Below, piece after piece: positions 8,053-16,857 of a DNA stretch of 54,835 nucleotides. Within the stretch, counting starts at the first letter, position 1. Each line of letters opens with the position of its first letter. The translations under genes were made by a program, and so were the position numbers. Under the pieces are notes generated by a model. The model was not told the DNA's origin and made no database searches. It was given only the letters and a program-made list of their open reading frames with translations. This DNA comes from Clostridium sp. N3C (lineage in GTDB: Bacteria > Bacillota > Clostridia > Clostridiales > Clostridiaceae): the NCBI RefSeq assembly GCF_900095445.1, contig NZ_FMJL01000020.1:1-54835 (forward strand). Reading direction: 5' to 3'.

Positions 8053-9100
8053 TAGAAGGGTGGTGTCTGAAATTAATGATATTGTTAAGTATAGAGAAAA
8101 AAAGTATTTATCAAGATACGATCTGTATGTAGATTTATTTAAGAAATTTGGCTTAAAGGTTACAGATCTAGTACCACTAAGAAATGTATATTTGCTATTT
8201 ACGGATAAGGGTAAAAAAATTTTAAAGAAGGTGGAATACTCTAAAGAAAATTTGCAGTTTATTTATGAAGCTGTGGAATATATAAGAAGAAGCTTTAATA
8301 GAGTTATTAGCTTTACTAAGACTTCAGAAGGTGAAATATACGCCATTTGGAATGGAGAACTTTACTGTGTAATGGATGTGGCAGAGGGAAGAGAAGCTCA
8401 GTTTAGTAATCCTATAGATGTAAGTATTGCAGTTAAAAGTATAGCAGAAATGCATAAGGCTTCAGAGGGATATAGATGCAACTATCCAGAAAAGTGTATG
8501 TTAGGAAGAGCTATTGACAACTTCAATAGAAGGTTAGAGGAATTAAGGTTTTTTAAGGAACTAGCATTGTTACATGAATACAAGAGCGGTTTTGATGAAG
8601 TTTTTCTTAGTCATGTAGATAGTTATATTAAGGAAGTTGAAGAAAGTATCAAGTTCCTTAGTTCAACCCCTTATTTGAAGCTATGTAGTGAAGAGGATAA
8701 AAAAGTTATCTGTCATCATGATTTAGCAGATCATAATATACTAATCAATGAAGATAAAGCTTTCTTTATAGACTTTGATTTTGCTATTATAGATTTAAGG
8801 GTTCATGATTTATGCAATTTTATTAATAAGGCAGTGAAGAACTTTGTATTTGATTTAGAAAAGGCAAATAGCATAGTGGAAGAGTATAGTGCAATTAATC
8901 CTCTTGATAAAAGGGAATTAGATGTATTAAAAGCCTTTCTAAGTTTTCCAGAAGATTTTTATAATATATCCAAGGATTATTATGCTAGAAGAAAGGAATG
9001 GGAGGAAGAGACCTTTTTAGATAGATTGATGAGAAAGTTAGAATATAAAGAGTATAGAGATGAGTTTTTAAGTAAATTTCTAAGTGGAATCACTTGTTAA
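8033..9100 (+). CDS. CotS-family spore coat protein (kinase-like)
   Basis: This is a 355-aa CotS-family protein with an intact kinase-like core: LKKVEY for the N-lobe lysine, HHDLADHN (His228, Asp230, Asn235) and DFD near 247-249. The C-terminal FPEDFYNISKDYYARRKEW block matches its neighbours. The ATG at 8033 overlaps the previous gene by 20 bases and has a weak RBS. GTG codons at 8060 or 8063, just after AGAAGG, are alternative starts that would remove 9-10 residues. It is last in the three-gene cotS run and is followed by a strong terminator. The likely role is as a coat or outer spore-layer protein made in the mother cell. Confidence 0.82.
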   Translation: MAKVFFSRRVVSEINDIVKYREKKYLSRYDLYVDLFKKFGLKVTDLVPLRNVYLLFTDKGKKILKKVEYSKENLQFIYEAVEYIRRSFNRVISFTKTSEGEIYAIWNGELYCVMDVAEGREAQFSNPIDVSIAVKSIAEMHKASEGYRCNYPEKCMLGRAIDNFNRRLEELRFFKELALLHEYKSGFDEVFLSHVDSYIKEVEESIKFLSSTPYLKLCSEEDKKVICHHDLADHNILINEDKAFFIDFDFAIIDLRVHDLCNFINKAVKNFVFDLEKANSIVEEYSAINPLDKRELDVLKAFLSFPEDFYNISKDYYARRKEWEEETFLDRLMRKLEYKEYRDEFLSKFLSGITC

Positions 9101-9130
9101 GAGTTTATATTATAAGTAGCAGTTATAAAG

Positions 9131-9169
9131 AAAAAAGTATGCCTATTTTTAATAGGACATACTTTTTTC
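9131..9169. terminator. Bidirectional terminator after the cotS run
   Basis: The stem combines AAAAAGTATG with CATACTTTTT and an inner CCTATT/AATAGG. A-run and T-run on the two sides suit the convergent cotS and pullulanase transcripts. Confidence 0.85.
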
Positions 9170-9206
9170 TTAATTTTTTATATGAAGTATATATGGATAG
9201 CAAAAT

Positions 9207-11921
9207 TTAAATATTAACTTTTTTAGCTTTAACTTTTTTTTGTACTATAAATGCTCTAGCTACTATAGCTATTCCAAGGCAAGTTAGAGCCAGGATTAGA
9301 GACTTGTTACTATCAGATTTTGCTCCTCTGTACATAACTACAGAACTTAATGCTGGAATTTCATAAGTGTTACCTTCAATTATCTTTAAGGTTTCTACTC
9401 CAGCTTTTTCTCCATCAACAACTATATTCCACTTGCCATCCTTTGGTAGGGTTATAGTTTGTGGTTTTGTCTCAGCATTGAAAGCTACAACTATATCATT
9501 CCAAGTATCTCCGTTAGCGTTATTATTTATTTGATAAGCAATAACACTATCAGGAGTATCTTCAATAAATTTAAGGTTTTCCTTTATCATATCAGCAGTA
9601 GGCATTTTAAAAGCTGGATGTTCTTTTCTTAGTTTTATTAAGCCTTTATTATATTCCACAATATCTTCATTGTCTGCTTTAGTCTGCCAGTTTAATGCGT
9701 TAAGTTCTTCAGAAGCATTGTATGAGTTATCATTTCCATCTTTTGATCTTAAAAATTCTTGTCCAGCATGGATGAAAGGAATACCTTGAGAAGTGAAGAT
9801 AATGGCAGAAGACATTTTGTGCATCTTCTTTCGATCTTCTTCAGAGGAATCTGGATTTGTGAAGCTTAATTTATCCCACAAGGTATTATTATCGTGAGCT
9901 TCTGAATAGTTGGTGGATTGATAGGGTTCTACTCCATCACCCCAAGTTGATAGTTCATCACTATATTTAATCGCACCAACAATACCTTTTAAAACATCGG
10001 TTTTAGCACCATAATTTCCATTTATCCAACCTGTTTCTTTTTTATTAAATACGCTTCCCTTGATACCGTCTCTGATAGTATCATTGAAGAAACCTATACC
10101 TTTAAGAAGCTTAGCGTTTTTTTGGGTAGATTCCTCATCAGTAGAAAGGATATTTGACATATCCCAACCTTCACCGTGAACAAATATAGTCTCATCAATG
10201 TTATCAAGGGTAGCTCTTACTTCCTTCATTGTGGTAATATCAATAAGCCCCATTAAGTCAAATCTAAATCCATCAAGATTGTATTCTGTAGCCCAGTATT
10301 TTACTGAGTCAATGATATACTTTCTCGCCATTGGATTTTCTGAAGCAATTGTGTTACCACAACCGGATTCATTTGCCCAGCTACCATTAGCATCTTTCCT
10401 GAAATAATAGCCTGGAACTATATTATTAAGGTTTGATGTGTTAACATCGTACATATGATTATAAACAACATCCATTATTACTCTTAAATCTTCATTGTGT
10501 AAAGCCTGGATAGCTTGTTTTAGTTCTCTAATTCTTGCCTTTGGATCTAAAGGATTAGTAGAATAACTTCCTTCTACTGCATTATAATTCTTAGGGTCAT
10601 ATCCCCAGTTATAAGAAGCAGTTGGATTCTTTTCATCTACTGTAGCATAATCGTATATTGGAAGTAATTGTACATGTGTAATACCTAATTCCTTTAAATA
10701 GCTTAAACCAGTAGAGGTTCCATTTGGACCCTTTGTATCCTTAGGTAAGAAAGCTAAGAAAGTGCGTGGATTTGCAATTCCGCTATCTTTGAAAGAGGAA
10801 AAGTCTCTAACATGTAATTCATATATTATAGTATCCATAATGCTCTTTTGCTCTGGCTTTTTGTCTGGTGTCCATCCTTCTGGATCAGTAGAGTCTAAAT
10901 CTACTACAACACCCTTATTACCATTTATAGTAACCGCTCTAACATAAGGGTCGACGGCTTCGGACCAATTACCAAAATTATTGACCTTATATGTATATAT
11001 TAAACCATCTTGATCTCCAGAAATCTCCGCAGTCCAAGTTCCTTTTTCAGCCTTGGTCATATTTATTTCTTCTTTAGGAGTAGTATCTTCAGACTTTTCA
11101 TAAATCAATAATTTTACCTCAGAAGCTAAAGGGGCCCATACCCTAAAACTTGTTTTATCCTTATTGTAGGTATTACCTAAGTCATCGCCATCATAATAAT
11201 ACATTTCATTGAATTTTTCGCTGGACATAATTTTACCGGTACTTGCTTGCTTTTCGGTAAATCCTTCTTTGTATACGGTAACATTATCCCCAAGATTTAA
11301 ATTTTCTGCTAAAGTTATTTTGAAATTACTAGATGTAGTATTAGCGCTATCAGTAGTTACTTCCTTAATAGGAATATTCTTATCGCCTACCTTAATAGAG
11401 AAGCCTTCATTGTCCTTACTTGTTACTTCTGCAGCCATATTTAAGGTAACGTTTAGTATATTATAATCATCTATGTAAGCGGATTTTATTTTACCACCTA
11501 ATTCAACATCTTCTTTTGAAGTATAGAATTTCTCTTCTCCTTGAAGAACCCAAATTTCAGCTATTCCATTATCAGGTATATCATTAATGAATCTGTCTTT
11601 GTCTATATCTTTACTTTTCCAGTCTCCTTCACGAACTATAAAACCAATTTTATCAGACTTAGATAGGCCCGTTAGTTCAATTGTAGCAACCTTTCCATAT
11701 TCATCTTCTCCTGTAAATTCATAAGCCTGTCCGTCTTTACCATCAGGCCAGATCCACAAATTCCAATCATTATAATTATTATCTAGTCTTCGATAATGAA
11801 TAATAAGTTTTACTTTGTCTGGAATCTTTGCAATCGTTTCCAACCCGGGGCAAGAAAATAGTATGCTAGTAAATGCAAAAATAAAACAGATAAATGAGGT
11901 TAAAAATTTATGGTTTTTCAT
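9207..11921 (-). CDS. Type I pullulanase, surface-anchored (GH13)
   Basis: This is a 904-aa secreted debranching enzyme hydrolysing alpha-1,6 links of pullulan or branched starch. In order: a signal segment ending near ILFSC, a CBM41 starch-binding domain (YNDWNLWIWPDG), a linker domain, CBM48 (TSFRVWAPLASEVKL), then the GH13 barrel with the pullulanase signature YNWGYDP. The catalytic residues are the nucleophile Asp555 (DGFRFD), acid/base Glu584 (HGEGWD) and Asp677 (SEAHDN). A C-terminal hydrophobic helix followed by Lys-rich residues probably anchors it in the membrane. The start at 11921 has AGGAGGG upstream; the upstream ATG at 11957 does not. LFSC could also be a poor lipobox. Confidence 0.92.
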   Translation of the reverse strand: MKNHKFLTSFICFIFAFTSILFSCPGLETIAKIPDKVKLIIHYRRLDNNYNDWNLWIWPDGKDGQAYEFTGEDEYGKVATIELTGLSKSDKIGFIVREGDWKSKDIDKDRFINDIPDNGIAEIWVLQGEEKFYTSKEDVELGGKIKSAYIDDYNILNVTLNMAAEVTSKDNEGFSIKVGDKNIPIKEVTTDSANTTSSNFKITLAENLNLGDNVTVYKEGFTEKQASTGKIMSSEKFNEMYYYDGDDLGNTYNKDKTSFRVWAPLASEVKLLIYEKSEDTTPKEEINMTKAEKGTWTAEISGDQDGLIYTYKVNNFGNWSEAVDPYVRAVTINGNKGVVVDLDSTDPEGWTPDKKPEQKSIMDTIIYELHVRDFSSFKDSGIANPRTFLAFLPKDTKGPNGTSTGLSYLKELGITHVQLLPIYDYATVDEKNPTASYNWGYDPKNYNAVEGSYSTNPLDPKARIRELKQAIQALHNEDLRVIMDVVYNHMYDVNTSNLNNIVPGYYFRKDANGSWANESGCGNTIASENPMARKYIIDSVKYWATEYNLDGFRFDLMGLIDITTMKEVRATLDNIDETIFVHGEGWDMSNILSTDEESTQKNAKLLKGIGFFNDTIRDGIKGSVFNKKETGWINGNYGAKTDVLKGIVGAIKYSDELSTWGDGVEPYQSTNYSEAHDNNTLWDKLSFTNPDSSEEDRKKMHKMSSAIIFTSQGIPFIHAGQEFLRSKDGNDNSYNASEELNALNWQTKADNEDIVEYNKGLIKLRKEHPAFKMPTADMIKENLKFIEDTPDSVIAYQINNNANGDTWNDIVVAFNAETKPQTITLPKDGKWNIVVDGEKAGVETLKIIEGNTYEIPALSSVVMYRGAKSDSNKSLILALTCLGIAIVARAFIVQKKVKAKKVNI

Positions 11922-12092
11922 TACTAAATCCCTCCTTGCTTTAATATTATTCGACATGAGTTGTTAATATACCTTTTTAAAATTTAATAAAGTTTAAAGA
12001 AAATTAAATTTTAATAGGGAAAGTTCTCTTTTTCCTTAAGAAATGTATAAATAGATAGATGAAGTTAGATATCTATATTAGGAGGGTATTTT

Positions 12093-13340
12093 ATGAAGAA
12101 AATTATTATATATGCTATATTTTTGAGCTTTATGCTTTTACCTAATATGCAAATTAATGCTAAGGTGCATGATAGAAAAGCTATAGAGCAATGTCTTGAT
12201 AACTTTTTTATAGATTATTTTAATGCTTATAAGTCTCTAGATAATAGCAAGGCAATAAAAAAGTCTAGAGATAATGAGCATTTATATGCCTTTCAAAAGT
12301 ATCATGAAGTAGAAGTAAAGTTCTTGAAAGAATTGGATCTTATCTATAAAGATATAAAATATAAGGTGGATTATTATAAAATTCAAGTAAATTATAATAG
12401 TGCAGCGGTGGGAGCACTAGTAGATATGACCTTTAAATATAATCACTATGAATCCATAGAATCCGGTATATATAATATAAGTTTTGATTTTTTCTTAAGA
12501 AAAGATCAGGATAGATGGTATATTGAGAAAGTTGAATCAGATTATGAAAAGTATATGATGTTCATGGAAGATGTAAATAGGAAAAGGAGCAAATCCTATG
12601 AAGAAGGCTTTAGAAAGGAGCTATCTTTTGGAGAAGCGACAGATGAGGTTTTTGATGAGCATATGAAGAGAATATATGAGGCAAAGGTGAAAAAAACTGC
12701 TATACATAAAGGCTATTTTAGAGCAAATTCTTTAGAAGACAAAAGAATCTACAGTGGAAAAGTAGAGGGATATTTACCGGAAATAGGAGTGGAATATGCT
12801 TTAAAATTTGCAGAATCTCCTATAGATAAAAGATTCTTTTATACTACTAAGGCCAATTGCACTAATTTCGTATCACAATGTGTTTGGGCTGCTTTGGGAG
12901 GATATGATAGCAAAGATCCTAGAAAGGTAGCAGAAAACATTAGAAAAAGATATAAAATGACAGATATCTGGTATGGAAATACTGGAGGTGGAACACCTAG
13001 TTGGGAGTCTGTGGAGAGGTTTTACTCCTATTTTATTAGTGAGGATAAAGAGAGGGAAATTGATGGAGAGGTACAGAATAATGACCAATTGGCAGTAAAA
13101 TTAGATCCTGTCTTGATAAAACCAGGAGAAGTACTTCAATTTAGAAAGGGAAATAAAGGTCCTTACACCCATTCGGTATATGTAACCTCAAATACTAATA
13201 ATGGAGATTTCAGTGGTATATTCGTATGCCAACAGTCTACTGACTGGAAAAACAGAAATTTAGAAGACTTAATCTTAAGTCCTGGTTGGGGAGGATATGA
13301 TAAGTGTTACATGAGAAGGATATACTTTAAAAATAAATAA
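12093..13340 (+). CDS. Secreted Amidase_6-domain protein
   Basis: This is a 415-aa exported protein. A clear signal peptide (MKKIIIYAIFLSFMLLPNM...) is followed by a nuclear-transport-factor-like or uncharacterised region to about residue 190. A C-terminal putative amidase domain of the Amidase_6 type has its Cys in NCTNFVSQCVWAALGG and its His in YTHSVYV, a papain-like/NlpC-like arrangement. The RBS AGGAGG lies upstream of the ATG. The substrate is probably peptidoglycan or another cell-wall amide, but this is inferred. It is divergent from the pullulanase and convergent with a DNA-metabolism gene. Confidence 0.75.
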   Translation: MKKIIIYAIFLSFMLLPNMQINAKVHDRKAIEQCLDNFFIDYFNAYKSLDNSKAIKKSRDNEHLYAFQKYHEVEVKFLKELDLIYKDIKYKVDYYKIQVNYNSAAVGALVDMTFKYNHYESIESGIYNISFDFFLRKDQDRWYIEKVESDYEKYMMFMEDVNRKRSKSYEEGFRKELSFGEATDEVFDEHMKRIYEAKVKKTAIHKGYFRANSLEDKRIYSGKVEGYLPEIGVEYALKFAESPIDKRFFYTTKANCTNFVSQCVWAALGGYDSKDPRKVAENIRKRYKMTDIWYGNTGGGTPSWESVERFYSYFISEDKEREIDGEVQNNDQLAVKLDPVLIKPGEVLQFRKGNKGPYTHSVYVTSNTNNGDFSGIFVCQQSTDWKNRNLEDLILSPGWGGYDKCYMRRIYFKNK

Positions 13341-13353
13341 TAGAAAGGCACTG

Positions 13354-13386
13354 GGAGTTTAGAAGCAAGTTTAATCTCTAAACTCC
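13354..13386. terminator. Inverted repeat between convergent genes, weak terminator
   Basis: A 10-bp perfect stem GGAGTTTAGA/TCTAAACTCC overlaps the last codons of the minus-strand gene. There is no good T-run on either strand, so termination is uncertain. Confidence 0.4.
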
Positions 13387-14117
13387 GTCATATGCTTCCA
13401 ATATCTTTTAGGCATCATTTGGAGTCTTAGTCTATCATTCTTTCTTTCCTCAATGGCTATAGTCTTGTAGTAGTTTTTCCATAAGTTTTCATAAAAGCCA
13501 CTATTGGCGTATTCAAGACTTTCTCCATAGCTTTTTTTCATAGATGTAAGAAGCCATTGCCCACTGTCATGTAGCACGGCCAGCTCCCTTTTTAGGTCAT
13601 GTATAATCCATTTTTGATTTGAAAAACGAGCTGCAAAGTGAGGGACTAATAAGGTAAGGATATTGTGATCAGGCTCTATGGAAGCGTAATAAATTTCTCC
13701 AGTAAGGCAAGAGAACCTTACAAAACCGCATAGCCTATGGACCTCATTGTTTACTCGCTTAACTTTTTTTGAAACCTGTAAAACTATAGGGTTATGTAAA
13801 TGGTGCTGTATTTTTGGTCCTATTTTAAAGCCAAGCTTTATATATTCTAAAATTAGCACTTCAAAACCTGACTCTTCAGATAAAAACACAGTAAATATAT
13901 TGTTTAAGGCCTCTTTACCTATTTTATTTTCAATGGCCTTTTCTACTTTTAAACTTTTTTCTTCTGAGGTTTCAATATAAACTTCTTCTGTTAACAGAGT
14001 CTTTTCATAGTTCTTTTCACTTTTGATATCCTGAGCCTTTTTATCTGAGTAATAATACTCATATATACAAGTTAATAATCCTTGAAAACTGCCGTCATAT
14101 ATATAGGTAACAAGCAT
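13371..14117 (-). CDS. TIGR03915-type probable DNA metabolism protein
   Basis: This 248-aa protein is of a family found next to, or fused to, uracil-DNA-glycosylase-like domains and paired with a radical SAM protein. Recognisable blocks are YIYDGSFQGLLTCIYEYYYS at the N-terminus, RLCGFVRF, IEPDHNILTLLVPHFAARF and the C-terminal MPKRYWKHMTEF. No UDG domain is attached here. The start at 14117 is chosen because TGAGGTG lies 4-5 bases upstream; the GTG at 14129 overlaps the partner's stop. It lies 8 bases after the radical SAM gene, in one operon. The biochemical role is not known; DNA repair or modification is inferred from family context. Confidence 0.75.
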   Translation of the reverse strand: MLVTYIYDGSFQGLLTCIYEYYYSDKKAQDIKSEKNYEKTLLTEEVYIETSEEKSLKVEKAIENKIGKEALNNIFTVFLSEESGFEVLILEYIKLGFKIGPKIQHHLHNPIVLQVSKKVKRVNNEVHRLCGFVRFSCLTGEIYYASIEPDHNILTLLVPHFAARFSNQKWIIHDLKRELAVLHDSGQWLLTSMKKSYGESLEYANSGFYENLWKNYYKTIAIEERKNDRLRLQMMPKRYWKHMTEFRD

Positions 14118-14125
14118 AGGGCACC

Positions 14126-15442
14126 TCACAGTTCTCCATGAATTTTTGAAGTGTAATCTTCCTTACCTAGTAGTACAGGGAGGTTACTAAAGAAGGAGAG
14201 TTGTTCAAATTTTTCATCATCTCTTAATTTCTTTGCCATAGGAGAGGTGTCTAATAGTCTATGCCTTATAAGCTGGTCATCAAAACTCACATCTCCATAG
14301 TATTTTCCCTTACAGGTAATAAAATATTGAGCTCGCTTTAACACTACTCCAATTTTCTTCAAATCTTCAAAGCTTATTGTATGAACCTTTCGTATAGACA
14401 ATATTTTATAAGCAGACCTTACTCTAATACCTGGAACTCTTAGTAGCTCATTATAAGAGGCCTTATTTATTTCTATAGGAAATTTATCTATATTTCTCAA
14501 GGCCCAGGAAGTTTTAGGATCAAAATCTTTCTCTAAATTAGGATGCTGATCATTTAGTAATTCATCTGCCTTGAAACCGTAAAAACGAAGGAGCCAATCC
14601 GCCTGATAAAGTCTATGTTCTCTTAGCAACGGTGGATGTTTAATACTAGGAAGCTTAGGTCCTTGGGCTACGGGAACAAAGGCGGAATAATAAACTCTTT
14701 TTAAAGCAAATTTATTATAGAGATTTTGGGATAAATTGAGTATTTTATAGTCGCTGTCTACAGTGGCACCTACAATAAGCTGTGTACTTTGTCCTCCCGG
14801 TACAAATAAAGGAGTAGACTTTATTTGCTTTCTTATATCTTTGCTTTCACATATTTCCTTACTAATTAGGTTCATAGGCTTAAGAATGCTTTCCTTGGTT
14901 TTTTGTGGAGCTAATAGTTTTAAACCACTGCTAGAAGGTAGCTCAATGTTAACACTCATTCTGTCAACATACAGTCCGGCTTCTTTAATCAGTCTTTCAT
15001 CTGCTCCTGGTATAGCTTTCACATGGATATAGCCATTGAATTTATGTTCAAGACGAAGCTTCTTAACTACAGTGGTTAGAAGTTCCATAGTATAGTCAGG
15101 GCTTTTAAATACTGCAGAGCTTAAGAATAAACCTTCGATATAATTTCTTTTATAAAAGTTCATAGTGAGATCTACCACTTCCTCTGGAGTGAAGGCAGCC
15201 CTTGGTATATCGTTGCTGTATCGATTTACACAATAGGCGCAGTTATATATGCAATAATTAGTTAGCAATATTTTAAGGAGAGATATGCACCTTCCATCAG
15301 CAGAAAAGCTGTGACATATACCGGATTCTACTACATTGCCTATACCGCCGGGAATATTTTTTCTATTACTGCCACTGGAGGAGCAGGATACATCATACTT
15401 AGCGCTATCTGCTAATATTCTTAATTTTTCTTGTAAATCCAA
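14126..15442 (-). CDS. Putative DNA modification/repair radical SAM protein (TIGR03916 type)
   Basis: This is a 438-aa radical SAM enzyme. The 4Fe-4S ligands are in NYCIYNCAYC (C-x3-C-x2-C). An early SCSSSGSNRKN block and AFTPEEVVDLTMNFY are characteristic of the family. Near the C-terminus a helix-hairpin-helix motif (INKASYNELLRVPGIRVRSA) suggests DNA binding. The TTG start at 15442 has GGGAG 5 bases upstream and gives the usual MDLQEKL N-terminus; the GTG at 15454 overlaps the RBS. It is cotranscribed with the TIGR03915 gene. It is related in name to UDG-linked radical SAM proteins, and its substrate is unknown. Confidence 0.82.
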   Translation of the reverse strand: MDLQEKLRILADSAKYDVSCSSSGSNRKNIPGGIGNVVESGICHSFSADGRCISLLKILLTNYCIYNCAYCVNRYSNDIPRAAFTPEEVVDLTMNFYKRNYIEGLFLSSAVFKSPDYTMELLTTVVKKLRLEHKFNGYIHVKAIPGADERLIKEAGLYVDRMSVNIELPSSSGLKLLAPQKTKESILKPMNLISKEICESKDIRKQIKSTPLFVPGGQSTQLIVGATVDSDYKILNLSQNLYNKFALKRVYYSAFVPVAQGPKLPSIKHPPLLREHRLYQADWLLRFYGFKADELLNDQHPNLEKDFDPKTSWALRNIDKFPIEINKASYNELLRVPGIRVRSAYKILSIRKVHTISFEDLKKIGVVLKRAQYFITCKGKYYGDVSFDDQLIRHRLLDTSPMAKKLRDDEKFEQLSFFSNLPVLLGKEDYTSKIHGEL

Positions 15443-15528
15443 TATTACTCCCACCTCTATAAGGAATCTTTTTACTGACCTATAAGAAATAGTATATCCA
15501 TAATTATATCAAACATACGTTTGGAAGT

Positions 15529-15572
15529 AAATAAAAAGATACCGCAAACTACCTTAAAGTTAGTTTTGCGGT
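15529..15572 (-). terminator. Terminator of glycosyltransferase copy 2
   Basis: On the minus strand, ACCGCAAAACTA and TAGTTTGCGGT form a stem with one bulge, followed by ATCTTTTTATTT. It lies directly after the glycosyltransferase stop. Confidence 0.85.
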
Positions 15573-15580
15573 TTTTAATT

Positions 15581-16708
15581 TTAATAGAAATTAATGATTT
15601 TATTATAGGCTTTTATAGTTTGCAGAGCGGTGCTATTCCAACTAAGCTCTGAGGATCTTATAAAACCTTTAGTTATAAGCTTTTCTCGTAGGTTCTTGTC
15701 TTCTAGAGTTTTTAACATGGCTTCGAAAAGCTCATCAGTATCCCAAGGATTTATTAAAATAGCATTGTTGCCAACGATTTCTGGAATGGATGTAGTGTTT
15801 GAAGCTATAACCGGTGTACCGCAAGCCATAGCCTCCACCGGTGGTAATCCGAAACCTTCATAGAAGGATGGATAGGTAAATAATTCTGCAGCGCTGTAGA
15901 AGAAGGGAAGATGTTCAATAGGAATAAAACCAGGAAATATTACTTTATTCAGAATTCCTAAGCTTTCAGCTCTATTTCTGTATCTTTCATAGGAGACGCC
16001 CTTCTTGCCTGCTATAACCAACTTAATATTTCTTTTATACTTTAAAACTACTTTGCTAAAAGCTTCGATAAGTCCTAAAATATTTTTCCTAGGACTAAAG
16101 CCACCTATATAGAGAATATAGTCATCTTCAATGCCATATAGTTTTTTTATTAATTCTTTACTGTATTTTTTATCTTTAGGTTTGTATATATTTTCCGGAG
16201 CTAGATGGGTAACAAATATTTTTTCTCCGGGATAATCAAACTCTTTCATAATATCTTCCTTGGAAAAATTGGAAACGGTTATTATACCATCACATTGAGG
16301 AATTATTTTAGGAATCTGATCAAGAAATATTTTTAAGTAACTTGGTCCCACTGTCTCCGGCATCTTATAAGGTATTATATCGTGTAGGGTTATTACCATT
16401 TTGCAGGGCTTATCCATAGGTAATCCTATTCCATTTTGTGGGACGTGATATAATTCTACTTCATTATAATGAAGAATATTAGGTATATTAACTTCATCCC
16501 AGAAGTCATTACTGTTATTTTCTGTAATATTACGCACATTGAAATTACTATTAAAGTCTATATCCGTAGAGCACTTATCTGGCATGAACAACAAATAATT
16601 ATTAGAAGTATCCAATTGGTTTATAGAATTGATTAGTTGATAGGTGTAGTTACCTATGCCCGTTCCCCTATACCACTTTGCAGCTCTTCCGTCAATTCCA
16701 ATTTTCAT
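15581..16708 (-). CDS. GT4-family glycosyltransferase, spore-coat cluster copy 2
   Basis: This 375-aa GT-B enzyme is closely similar to the copy at 4933-6051. Shared features include [29 protein letters not shown], the MPETVG block, [12 protein letters not shown] and the E-x7-E motif in EGFGLPPVE. The start at 16708 follows AAAGGA by about 10 bases; the ATG at 16726 has no RBS. It is divergent from the CotS gene at 16858, repeating the glycosyltransferase/CotS pairing of copy 1. It probably adds sugars to a spore-surface polymer or glycoprotein. No membrane segment is visible, so it acts from the cytoplasm of the mother cell or at the forespore surface (inference). Confidence 0.85.
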   Translation of the reverse strand: MKIGIDGRAAKWYRGTGIGNYTYQLINSINQLDTSNNYLLFMPDKCSTDIDFNSNFNVRNITENNSNDFWDEVNIPNILHYNEVELYHVPQNGIGLPMDKPCKMVITLHDIIPYKMPETVGPSYLKIFLDQIPKIIPQCDGIITVSNFSKEDIMKEFDYPGEKIFVTHLAPENIYKPKDKKYSKELIKKLYGIEDDYILYIGGFSPRKNILGLIEAFSKVVLKYKRNIKLVIAGKKGVSYERYRNRAESLGILNKVIFPGFIPIEHLPFFYSAAELFTYPSFYEGFGLPPVEAMACGTPVIASNTTSIPEIVGNNAILINPWDTDELFEAMLKTLEDKNLREKLITKGFIRSSELSWNSTALQTIKAYNKIINFY

Positions 16709-16857
16709 TGTGGATAATCCTTTCATAATGGTCTTAATTTATTATATTAGCCCTATCTGAATTTTGCGACAAAAATACATAATTAATCCAAATATAAAAG
16801 AAAAGTGTTAATAAATATAAAACAAGCCTCATATAAATTAGATGGGAGGTGATAGCG

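Noticed and set aside
10198..10407. Plus-strand ORF antisense to pullulanase
   Set aside because: It lies wholly within the pullulanase coding frame, has no RBS and no recognisable protein; a shadow frame.
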